From Candidatus Caenarcanum bioreactoricola (GTDB lineage Bacteria; Cyanobacteriota; Vampirovibrionia; Caenarcaniphilales; Caenarcanaceae), in assembly GCA_001899385.1 (NCBI GenBank), contig MOYB01000005.1:163956-204018 (forward strand): DNA of 40,063 nucleotides. Direction: 5' to 3'. This document shows, one piece after another, positions 1-7,973 of this stretch (the stretch's first letter is position 1; every line of letters starts with the position of its first letter). The notes under the pieces were generated by a model. That model was not told the DNA's origin and made no database searches. It saw only the letters and a program-made list of their open reading frames with translations. Made by a program: the position numbers and the translations under genes.

Positions 1-3000
1 TTGTTAATGGTATTACTTCAAATACATTTACACAAACAGACATAAATAATGGGGTAGTTAGTTTTGTTCATAATGGTTCTGAAACAACAACTGCTAGTTT
101 TGATTTTACAGTTAATGATGGAATTAATACATTAACTTCTCAGTCTTTTGATATTGATGTTAATCCGGTTAATGATATTCCGATAATTTCAGGAAATGCT
201 AGAGTAAATGAATTTGGAAGATATATCTTAGCAACTTCGGATTTAAATATTACTGATCCTGACTCAGCAAGCAATAATTTTGTTTATACAGTATCAAATA
301 TAAATAGTATAACATTACAAGAATGGAATGGTACTGCATGGACTATCTCAGATAATCAATTCACACAAGCACAGTTAGAAGCTAAAGAAGTTTCAGCATT
401 ACACACTGGAAATGGAAGTGGAAGTTTTAATATTCGAGTCAATGATGGAAGTATAAATAGCTCTAATACAAGTTTTAGTATAGCTGTTAATCATTTTAAT
501 GATCCTTTACCACTTTTATTATTTAATGTTCCGCCAGCTAGTGATTCTTCTAATGCATCTGGTGAAGCTAATCATGGTTATGCTAACATGTTTTATAATA
601 GATCTACATTAGTAACGTTAACAAATGGAAATGTTGTTGCAACTACACATAATACAAATGGTGTCTTTATAAGTATATTGGATTCAGCAGGATCATTTAT
701 AAACTCTACTATATCTATTACTAATACTTCTTTATCTTCTTATAAGATTACAACAACTTCATTATCAAATGGTAATTTCTTAGTTACTTGGGGAAACAAT
801 GGGAAAATATTTGATGCTCAAGGAAATATTGTTGTAAATGATTTTCAAATTTCAACTACTTCTTCTTTGCTAAACAATACCTTAGATTTAGGGAATAATA
901 AATTTATTTCTATTTGGGATAATTCTTCTAGTAATGAATATTTAACTTGGAGAATATTTAATTATGATGGAACAGCTAGTAGTTCTGAAAATAGTATAAC
1001 ACTTACAAGAGGTATTTTATGGCAAAATGCTACGTTATTAAGCAACGGAAAAATTGCTATAGCTTGGCAAGATGATACTAATGGATATGGCACTGATGAT
1101 ATAAAAGGATGTATATTAAATGCTGATGGGACTATAAGTTCTTCAGCTTTCGCTATATCAACAACAAATACTGATAAACAAATAAATGTAGAATTAAGAG
1201 CCTTAGCAAATGGCAACTTTGTTGCTGTTTGGACTTCTAATGATTATTCTGCAAGTGATGGTGTTTATGACAATATAAGAGCTAGAATATTTGACTCAAG
1301 CGGAATAGCGCTTACTACGCAAGACTTTTTAATTTCTCCTCAAAATTTAAACTTATATAACAATGGTTTTGATGTAGATACATTAGCTAATGGTAGTAAA
1401 TTTATAGTAACTTGGACGGATTGGAATACTAGAGCGAATAATTTCTCTATTTACAATTCAGATGGATCTGTATTTTTAAGTAATAAGAATGTAATTACAG
1501 GAGGATATTTTAATAATCCACAAATTTTAGAATTATCAAATGGTAATTTTGTGATTGCTTGGGGTAATGGAGGAGTAAATTTTCAAATATACAATAGTAG
1601 TGGAACTTTAATAAATTCTAAATCCAGCTTATCCATGGAATATTCAACAGATGGAGCATCTATAATAGGAGATGAGAATATTCAATTAACCAAATTAACA
1701 AATGGTTTTATGATTTCTAATAATAATGTTAAAGCCCATCTCTTTAATAATACTGGAGATTTAATAAATACTAATTATGACAATCAAACTGGTACATTTT
1801 CTGCTGATCTATTAAGATCAATGAATAATTCTTCAGAAACCTTAATGGGTTTGGGAGGTAATGATTTTTATGTTTTTCGAAATGTTTTTGGTAATGATAC
1901 GATTCAAGATACTGGAGGCAATGACACTATAGATTTAACAGACTTTATTATAGGAAATGCTACTTTTACAGTACAAGAAGGAAGTGCTACAGCAGGAGAT
2001 GATTTATTGATAAGTATAGGCACAAATGGAAGCATATTAATTCAAAATTATTTTACAGAAAATAGTAATAGTATTGTTGGTACTGGATGTATAGAAATAA
2101 TTAATTTTCAAAATGGTATTTTATCATCTGCTGATATTGCAAGCATTCTTACATATAATGCAACTAATGGAAACGATATAATAATTGCTGGAGTAGGAAA
2201 TGACATATTATCTGGATTAAAAGGAGATGATGTTATTGATGGGGGAGCTGGAACAGATACAATAAGTTATGCTTCTGCAATATCTTCAGTAATAGTTAAT
2301 CTCATTACAGGCAGTGCTACAGGAGGAGGTGGAAGTGATACTCTTTCAAACATTGAGAATATAATAGGTTCTTCTTACGATGATACTTTAACTGGTAATA
2401 CTGCTAATAATATTATTGATGGGGGTTCTGGTATAGATACAATAAACTATGCTTCTACGACATCTGCAGTAACAGTTAATCTCATTACAGGTACTGCTAC
2501 AGGAGGAGGTGGAACAGATACACTTTCAAATATCGAAAATATAATAGGTTCTAATTACGACGATACTTTAACTGGTAATTCTAGTAATAATATTATTGAT
2601 GGTGGCACTGGTAATGATAATATTGATGGGGGAACTGGAACAGATACAATAAGTTATGCTTCTACAACATCTGCAGTAACAGTTAATCTTTCAACCGGTT
2701 CTGCTACTGGTGGAGCTGGGAACGATACATTGCTAAATATTGAGAATATTACAGGTTCTTCTTACGATGATACTTTAACTGGTAATGCTAATGACAATAT
2801 AATAGATGGAGGAATTGGTAATGATACTATTGATGGTGGTACTGGAACGGATACAATAAGTTATGCTTCTACAACATCTGCAGTAACAGTTAATCTTATT
2901 ACAGGTACTACTACAGGTGGAAGTGGAACAGATACACTTTCAAATATTGAAAATATAATAGGTTCTTCTTATGATGATACTTTATTTTTAACTAATGATG

Positions 3001-4289
3001 TTAACACTATTGATGGCGCTAATGGTACGGATACAATAAGTTATGTAGGTGCAACTGCTGGTATTATATTTACAGGGTATATTAATTATATCCGTGCTAC
3101 TGGAATAAGCGTTGGGACAGATTATTTATATAATATAGAAAATATTATAGGTTCTTCCTATAACGATACTTTAAATTTATCTGGTGCTGCTAATAATAAT
3201 ATTATTGATGGTGGTGCTGGAACGGATACAATAAGTTATGCTTCTACGACATCTGCTGTTACAATTAATCTTTCAAATTATACAGCAATTGGAACAAGCA
3301 TAGGTACAGATATTTTAATTAATATAGAAAATATTATAGGTTCTTCTTATAACGATACTTTAACTGGTAATTCTAGTAATAATACTATTGATGGTGGTGC
3401 TGGAACAGATACAATAAGTTATGTTACTTCAAATTTTGCTGTAATAATTGATCTTACAACAGGAACTGCTACTGGAGATGGAAATGATACTTTTTTAAAT
3501 ATCGAAAATATGATAGGTTCTAATTATAATGATACTTTAATTGGCAATACTGCTAATAATACTATTGATGGAGGTGCTGGTAATGATAATATTGATGGAG
3601 GTGCTGGTACAGATACAATAAGTTATGCTTCTACGACATCTGCAGTAACAGTTAATCTTTTTACAGGTACTGCTACAGGTGGAAGTGGAACAGATATATT
3701 TTCAAATATAGAAAATATTATAGGTTCTTCTTATAATGATACTTTAATTGGTAATTCTAGTAATAATACTATTGATGGCAGCGCTGGAACAGATACAATA
3801 AGTTATTCAACAGCTACAGCTGCAGTGACAGTTAATCTTTTTACAGGAACTGCTACTGGAGATGGAACAGATACACTTTCAAATATCGAAAATATAATAG
3901 GTTCTTCTTATAATGATACTTTAACTGGTAATACTGCTAATAATACTATTGATGGTGGCGCTGGTAATGATACTCTTATTGGTGCTACTGGTAATGATCT
4001 TTATATCTTTAGAGACACTTTTGGTAATGACATAATTCGAGATACTTCAGGCACAGACTCTATAGATCTTTCAGATTTCATGTTAGCTAGTGCGATATTT
4101 ACAAGACAAGAAGGAAGTACTACAACTGGTGATAATTTATTAATAATTTTACAAACTAATAGTATATTAATAGAAAATTATTTTGCAGAGAATAGTGGAA
4201 ATACTGCTGGTACTGGATTAATAGAAAATATTAGTTTTCAAGATGATTCTTCTGTTGATTTAACTCAGATTGCTGCTATGGGATTGTAA
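1..4289 (+). CDS. RTX/cadherin-like large surface or secreted protein (5' partial)
   Basis: The frame is open from base 3 through the stop at 4287-4289, giving 1428 residues with the start beyond the left edge; the ATG at 588 is internal. In order I see: two cadherin-like stretches ending in 'VNDG' motifs (residues about 19-59 and 138-167); about eight degenerate repeats of the type 'LSNGNFxVxW...G' (about 200-600), suggesting a beta-propeller-like region; a haemolysin-related module at bases 1850-2120; nine repeats of about 60-69 residues at 2250-3970 with RTX-like 'GGxGxD' turns; and a second copy of the haemolysin-related module at 3985-4250. RTX repeats usually bind calcium and mark proteins exported by type I secretion with an uncleaved C-terminal signal, which fits the C-terminus here. 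No protease or lipase motif is visible, so adhesin is the favoured role. No secretion genes are adjacent. Confidence 0.85.
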   Translation, partial: VNGITSNTFTQTDINNGVVSFVHNGSETTTASFDFTVNDGINTLTSQSFDIDVNPVNDIPIISGNARVNEFGRYILATSDLNITDPDSASNNFVYTVSNINSITLQEWNGTAWTISDNQFTQAQLEAKEVSALHTGNGSGSFNIRVNDGSINSSNTSFSIAVNHFNDPLPLLLFNVPPASDSSNASGEANHGYANMFYNRSTLVTLTNGNVVATTHNTNGVFISILDSAGSFINSTISITNTSLSSYKITTTSLSNGNFLVTWGNNGKIFDAQGNIVVNDFQISTTSSLLNNTLDLGNNKFISIWDNSSSNEYLTWRIFNYDGTASSSENSITLTRGILWQNATLLSNGKIAIAWQDDTNGYGTDDIKGCILNADGTISSSAFAISTTNTDKQINVELRALANGNFVAVWTSNDYSASDGVYDNIRARIFDSSGIALTTQDFLISPQNLNLYNNGFDVDTLANGSKFIVTWTDWNTRANNFSIYNSDGSVFLSNKNVITGGYFNNPQILELSNGNFVIAWGNGGVNFQIYNSSGTLINSKSSLSMEYSTDGASIIGDENIQLTKLTNGFMISNNNVKAHLFNNTGDLINTNYDNQTGTFSADLLRSMNNSSETLMGLGGNDFYVFRNVFGNDTIQDTGGNDTIDLTDFIIGNATFTVQEGSATAGDDLLISIGTNGSILIQNYFTENSNSIVGTGCIEIINFQNGILSSADIASILTYNATNGNDIIIAGVGNDILSGLKGDDVIDGGAGTDTISYASAISSVIVNLITGSATGGGGSDTLSNIENIIGSSYDDTLTGNTANNIIDGGSGIDTINYASTTSAVTVNLITGTATGGGGTDTLSNIENIIGSNYDDTLTGNSSNNIIDGGTGNDNIDGGTGTDTISYASTTSAVTVNLSTGSATGGAGNDTLLNIENITGSSYDDTLTGNANDNIIDGGIGNDTIDGGTGTDTISYASTTSAVTVNLITGTTTGGSGTDTLSNIENIIGSSYDDTLFLTNDVNTIDGANGTDTISYVGATAGIIFTGYINYIRATGISVGTDYLYNIENIIGSSYNDTLNLSGAANNNIIDGGAGTDTISYASTTSAVTINLSNYTAIGTSIGTDILINIENIIGSSYNDTLTGNSSNNTIDGGAGTDTISYVTSNFAVIIDLTTGTATGDGNDTFLNIENMIGSNYNDTLIGNTANNTIDGGAGNDNIDGGAGTDTISYASTTSAVTVNLFTGTATGGSGTDIFSNIENIIGSSYNDTLIGNSSNNTIDGSAGTDTISYSTATAAVTVNLFTGTATGDGTDTLSNIENIIGSSYNDTLTGNTANNTIDGGAGNDTLIGATGNDLYIFRDTFGNDIIRDTSGTDSIDLSDFMLASAIFTRQEGSTTTGDNLLIILQTNSILIENYFAENSGNTAGTGLIENISFQDDSSVDLTQIAAMGL
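2250..3970 (+). repeat. Nine-unit intragenic tandem repeat in the RTX-type protein
   Basis: Nine consecutive units begin with GTDTISY or a close variant, continue through a 'TVNL.TGTATG' strand and the 'NIENIIGSSY.DTL' core, and end with 'NxIDGG'. Three units (second, third and seventh) carry an extra 'GNDNIDGG'-type turn. Units four and five have the most divergent middles. The near identity of several units at the DNA level suggests recent duplication or gene conversion, so copy number may vary between strains. Confidence 0.85.
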
Positions 4290-4315
4290 AAAGAGAATTT
4301 ATCTTAAAGTAATTT

Positions 4316-6445
4316 TTAATTTTTAAAACCTCTAAAAATATTATCTATTTCTTGAAGAATATTTTTAAACTGTATAAATCTTCTATTTAAATAAGCTTCA
4401 AAATTTGATCTTTTAGGAATTTTTTCTTTTCTTTTTTCAATTATTAAATTAATTATATCTTCTGCTAAACAAAAACTATTTATGTCAAGATTATAATAAG
4501 TAGGATATAAAATTAAACAAACTGCAAGAAGTTGATTTAAACTAAGTTTTCTTTTACGGTTAGATATATTAAGCTTATCATGAGTAAGTCCCCATCCTGA
4601 ATAAAAAGGACGTCTATAAGTAATTACTTTTTTATTTCTTATTAGAGCTTCAAACCCAGTTAAAGAACTCATTGTATGAATTTCATCTACTCTTTCTATT
4701 AAATCAATAGAATTACTTTTAAAATCTATATAATCAGCATATTTTAAAAAACTTTCTTTTGGAATATTATCTCTAGAACGATTCCTTGAAACAAGATCTG
4801 GATGGATTTTAAAAATTATAAAAGCAGATGGATTATCTTCTCTTACTTTTTTTAAAAGTCTATAATTACTATTAATAGGAAATTCACAAGATTTTTTTAT
4901 AGAAGCATCTTTAGGTACTTGTCCTACAACAACTATTCTTTTTTTATTTTCAGCTTTAGCAAAAATCTTTTCATTAAAATTTTCCTGAACTTGAACATTA
5001 TATTTATTAATTTTATTTTTTATTATTTTTTCTTTTAATTCTATTGTTCTTTGAATAAGTTCTTCATCAAATTCATAATAATTTAATAAAATTTCTAAAT
5101 CATTAGAAGTTGTTGCATCATAATATATACCTGTTTGATCTAAGACTAAAGAATAAGGAAAAATAAAATCAGTACCTAAACCAACAGATCTTATAAAACC
5201 GTCCTCTATACGACTTATTTTAATTTTAAGATTATAAGCTAATTCTTTAAGATATTTAATTTTTTCATCTCTTATTCCCCAAACAAAGATTTTACTTTTA
5301 GAATTTATACCTAATCTTTTAGCTTGTTCTACATTTGAAGGAAAATAAATTTCATTTGCAGTTGAAAATAAAAATTTCCTCATTCTATGTCTTTTCCAAA
5401 ACTGACTACTCCAAAATGAAAATCCAAAACAAAAAATCTTCCCTGAATTTCTAATATTAATCCTTTTATTTTCTTTTAGAAATTCAAGTGCATAAAATAT
5501 ATCTGTTTCTTCTCCAGTACAAGGATTTATATATTTAGAATAAAGCATATAACTAGAAACAAAAACTTCTTCTATACTTTTTTTTGTTTGTCGAGAAAAA
5601 TCTTGTATATCTTCTGTAAAACCCCAACCCGCATAAAAAGATTTTGCATAACATTTTACTTTTTTCTTTAGTAGACAAGCTTCAAAACCTAATTGTGAAG
5701 AAACAACATAAACTTCATCCATTTTTTTAATTAAAGAAATAGGATTTATTGCTTCTTTTATAATTTTTATATTTTTACTCTGAATTAATGGATTTTTATA
5801 CAATAAACCTTCAAGATAATTAAATTCATCTTTTTTTCTAGATGGATGAAGTTTAATATAAATTTCTGCATTATTTAGGTTTAAAGCATCTTCTAGCATA
5901 AGTTCAAAAGAATGAAGACTTGCACCACTATATTGCACAGATAAATCATCTTTTACTTGATCTATTAATAATATTTTTTTAGTTTTTTCTTCTGATTTAA
6001 GAATAAAACTTTCAGTAAAATGATTATATTTACTTAACTCATGTAAATTTTTAAATTCAATAGCTTTTTGAGCTTTTTTTAACAAATCTTCTTTATTTAT
6101 ATTTTGTTCTTTTAAATAAACATCTAAATTATTTATTAAAAATTCAAGCTTTGATTCTTTAGAAGTATCATAATATATACCTTTATCATCAAGAATAAGA
6201 CTTATTCCTATATTTTCTTCTCCGGGTAAAAGAGATTTAAGAAAACCATCTTCTATTCTTAAAAGTTTTAATCCTAGTTTTTGAGCAAGAAGCTCAGATT
6301 CTTTTATTCTTTTATTACCCCAAGCAATTACTCCTTTAAAATTATTAAAATTCTTAATATATTTTGAATATTTTATTATTTGTGCATTCAAAAATTTTTC
6401 AATATTATGAATATTCTGAATACCACCTGATAAAGTTAAGTACAT
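4316..6445 (-). CDS. kpsC: KpsC-like capsule polysaccharide beta-Kdo glycosyltransferase, two-module
   Basis: The 709-residue protein is an internal duplication. Module one has 'AWGNKR' near residue 41, RIEDGF at 63-68, 'LDDKGIYYD' at about 85-93, 'DQVKDD' near 162 and YAGWGFT at 271-277. Module two repeats these as 'VWGIRDEK' near 388, RIEDGF at 412-417, 'LDQTGIYYD' at about 435-443, 'GQVPKDAS' and 'YSGWGLT'. Known KpsC proteins are about 675 residues and contain two retaining Kdo transferase modules that build the beta-Kdo linker joining capsule to lipid. That role is inferred here because no KpsS, Kdo synthesis or ABC exporter gene is in view. The start lies 4 bases after the metG stop, so it is probably co-transcribed with rpmG-hisA-metG. 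Confidence 0.85.
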   Translation of the reverse strand: MYLTLSGGIQNIHNIEKFLNAQIIKYSKYIKNFNNFKGVIAWGNKRIKESELLAQKLGLKLLRIEDGFLKSLLPGEENIGISLILDDKGIYYDTSKESKLEFLINNLDVYLKEQNINKEDLLKKAQKAIEFKNLHELSKYNHFTESFILKSEEKTKKILLIDQVKDDLSVQYSGASLHSFELMLEDALNLNNAEIYIKLHPSRKKDEFNYLEGLLYKNPLIQSKNIKIIKEAINPISLIKKMDEVYVVSSQLGFEACLLKKKVKCYAKSFYAGWGFTEDIQDFSRQTKKSIEEVFVSSYMLYSKYINPCTGEETDIFYALEFLKENKRINIRNSGKIFCFGFSFWSSQFWKRHRMRKFLFSTANEIYFPSNVEQAKRLGINSKSKIFVWGIRDEKIKYLKELAYNLKIKISRIEDGFIRSVGLGTDFIFPYSLVLDQTGIYYDATTSNDLEILLNYYEFDEELIQRTIELKEKIIKNKINKYNVQVQENFNEKIFAKAENKKRIVVVGQVPKDASIKKSCEFPINSNYRLLKKVREDNPSAFIIFKIHPDLVSRNRSRDNIPKESFLKYADYIDFKSNSIDLIERVDEIHTMSSLTGFEALIRNKKVITYRRPFYSGWGLTHDKLNISNRKRKLSLNQLLAVCLILYPTYYNLDINSFCLAEDIINLIIEKRKEKIPKRSNFEAYLNRRFIQFKNILQEIDNIFRGFKN

Positions 6446-6449
6446 AGGC

Positions 6450-7973
6450 TTATTCCAGTCTAGAAAAGACTATACCTGTATTATTAAGCTTTTGTCCTTG
6501 TTTTAAATATCCCCAAGTTTTTTGAGCCCCCCAGCGCCCTAAAGGGGGAGTATTAAATATTTTTGAAATTTTTTCTGTAAGATTTGGCATAAATGGCATA
6601 AGTAAATTATTTATTATTCTTAAACTTTCCATTATTTCAACTAAAAGAATAATTGCTTTTTCTTTTTCATTATTATCTTCTGATTTAAGTAATGTCCAAG
6701 GCTTTCTTTCAGTAAAAATAAGATTTAATGAATCTATTACAGTAAATATTTCTTTTAAAGCATTATGAGGTTCAAGATTGAACATTGCTTGCTTTACTTT
6801 TTCAGGTAAATTCAAGCTCATCTGTGCTATTTGAGAGTTTTTTGAAAGTTTTATATTAGGTATTTCCAAATTTAAATAAGTTTCAAAAAGCTTTAAGACT
6901 CGTGAAAAAAGATTACCTAAACGATTTGCAAGATAAGCATTCACAAGTTCAATAAAAACATTTTCACTATAATCTCCATCTGCCCCAAAAGGAATATTAA
7001 AACAAAAATAAAATCTTACAGCATCAGTTCCAAATTTTTTATTTAATTCATAAGGATCTATAGTATTACCAGTGGTTTTACCCATTTTTTGTCCGTCTTT
7101 TGTTAAGAATCCATGACCAAAGATTTTTTGTGGAAGAACTACTCCTGCAGACATAAGCATTGCAATCCAATAAACAGCATGAAATTTTAATATATCTTTG
7201 CCTACAATATGATAATAACCCTCGAAATCTTTTAATTCATCAAGACTTTCAGGATTTTTTACAAGTGGGGATAAATATCCTAACAAAGCATCAAACCAAA
7301 CATATATTGTTTGAGAAGGATCATTAGGCACTTTTACACCCCAATTTACAGATCGCCTAGAAATAGGGAAATCCCTTAAACCTTCAGAAATCCAATTTTC
7401 TATTTCAGACATTCTATATTGAGGTTGAATAAAATCAGGATTATTTTTAAGAAATTGTTTAATTTCTTCAGTATATTTAGAAAGTTTAAAGAAATAATTT
7501 TTTTCAGAATATTCTTGGACTTTTGTTTTATGTATAGGACATAAATTTCCATCAATTAATTCTCTTTCATTTTTAAAATCTTCACAAGCAAGACAGTATA
7601 AGCCTTTATATTCTCCTTCGTATATATCACCATTATCAAAGACTTTTTTAAAGAAAGTTTCTACAAATTTTTTATGATGTTCTGATGAAGTTCTAGAGAA
7701 AACATTATAATTTATATTTAGATCAGTCCATAGTTCTTGGAATTTATCAGACATTAAATCACAATGAATTTGTGCTTCAAGATTTTTTTGTTTTGCAGTG
7801 TTTTCTATTTTTCCGCCATGTTCATCAATTCCAGTTAAAAAATAAACTTCATTACCATAAAATTTTTGAAATCTACAAATAGCATCACAAATAATAGTAG
7901 TATAAGCACTGCCAATATGAGGTTCAGCATTTACATAATATAAAGGAGTTGTTAAATAGAAGTTTTTATTCAT
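6450..7973 (-). CDS. metG: Methionine--tRNA ligase
   Basis: Charges tRNA-Met with methionine in the cytoplasm. The 507-residue class I synthetase shows 'PHIGSAYTT' near the N-terminus (HIGH box), a zinc-type cluster 'CLAC...CPIH' around residues 126-147, and 'KMGKTTGN' in the KMSKS position. It is the short form without the C-terminal tRNA-binding (Trbp111-like) extension. Start and hisA stop overlap by one base (TAATG), implying translational coupling. The C-terminus contains an odd peptide, PPLGRWGAQ, encoded by a GC-rich island at 6522-6550 just before the expected 'WGYLKQGQKL' segment. It looks like an in-frame repeat insertion at a variable surface position and probably leaves the enzyme functional. 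Confidence 0.95.
   Translation of the reverse strand: MNKNFYLTTPLYYVNAEPHIGSAYTTIICDAICRFQKFYGNEVYFLTGIDEHGGKIENTAKQKNLEAQIHCDLMSDKFQELWTDLNINYNVFSRTSSEHHKKFVETFFKKVFDNGDIYEGEYKGLYCLACEDFKNERELIDGNLCPIHKTKVQEYSEKNYFFKLSKYTEEIKQFLKNNPDFIQPQYRMSEIENWISEGLRDFPISRRSVNWGVKVPNDPSQTIYVWFDALLGYLSPLVKNPESLDELKDFEGYYHIVGKDILKFHAVYWIAMLMSAGVVLPQKIFGHGFLTKDGQKMGKTTGNTIDPYELNKKFGTDAVRFYFCFNIPFGADGDYSENVFIELVNAYLANRLGNLFSRVLKLFETYLNLEIPNIKLSKNSQIAQMSLNLPEKVKQAMFNLEPHNALKEIFTVIDSLNLIFTERKPWTLLKSEDNNEKEKAIILLVEIMESLRIINNLLMPFMPNLTEKISKIFNTPPLGRWGAQKTWGYLKQGQKLNNTGIVFSRLE
6522..6550. repeat. GC-rich palindromic repeat translated within metG
   Basis: A G/C-run island stands out from the AT-rich coding sequence. 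It begins with TTGAGCCCCCCAG (6522-6534), whose exact 13-base reverse complement occurs at 8466-8478 in hisA, and continues with a 'CCCTAAAGGG' hairpin. Read in the metG frame it encodes roughly PPLGRWGAQ. Confidence 0.6.

Noticed and set aside
588-590. ATG at 588 as the start of the RTX-type gene
   Set aside because: The same frame is open without a stop back to base 3 and encodes cadherin-like sequence, so the gene begins outside the window.
2250-3970. Regular repeats as a CRISPR array
   Set aside because: The repeats are about 180-210 bases, in frame within a coding sequence, with no short spacers.
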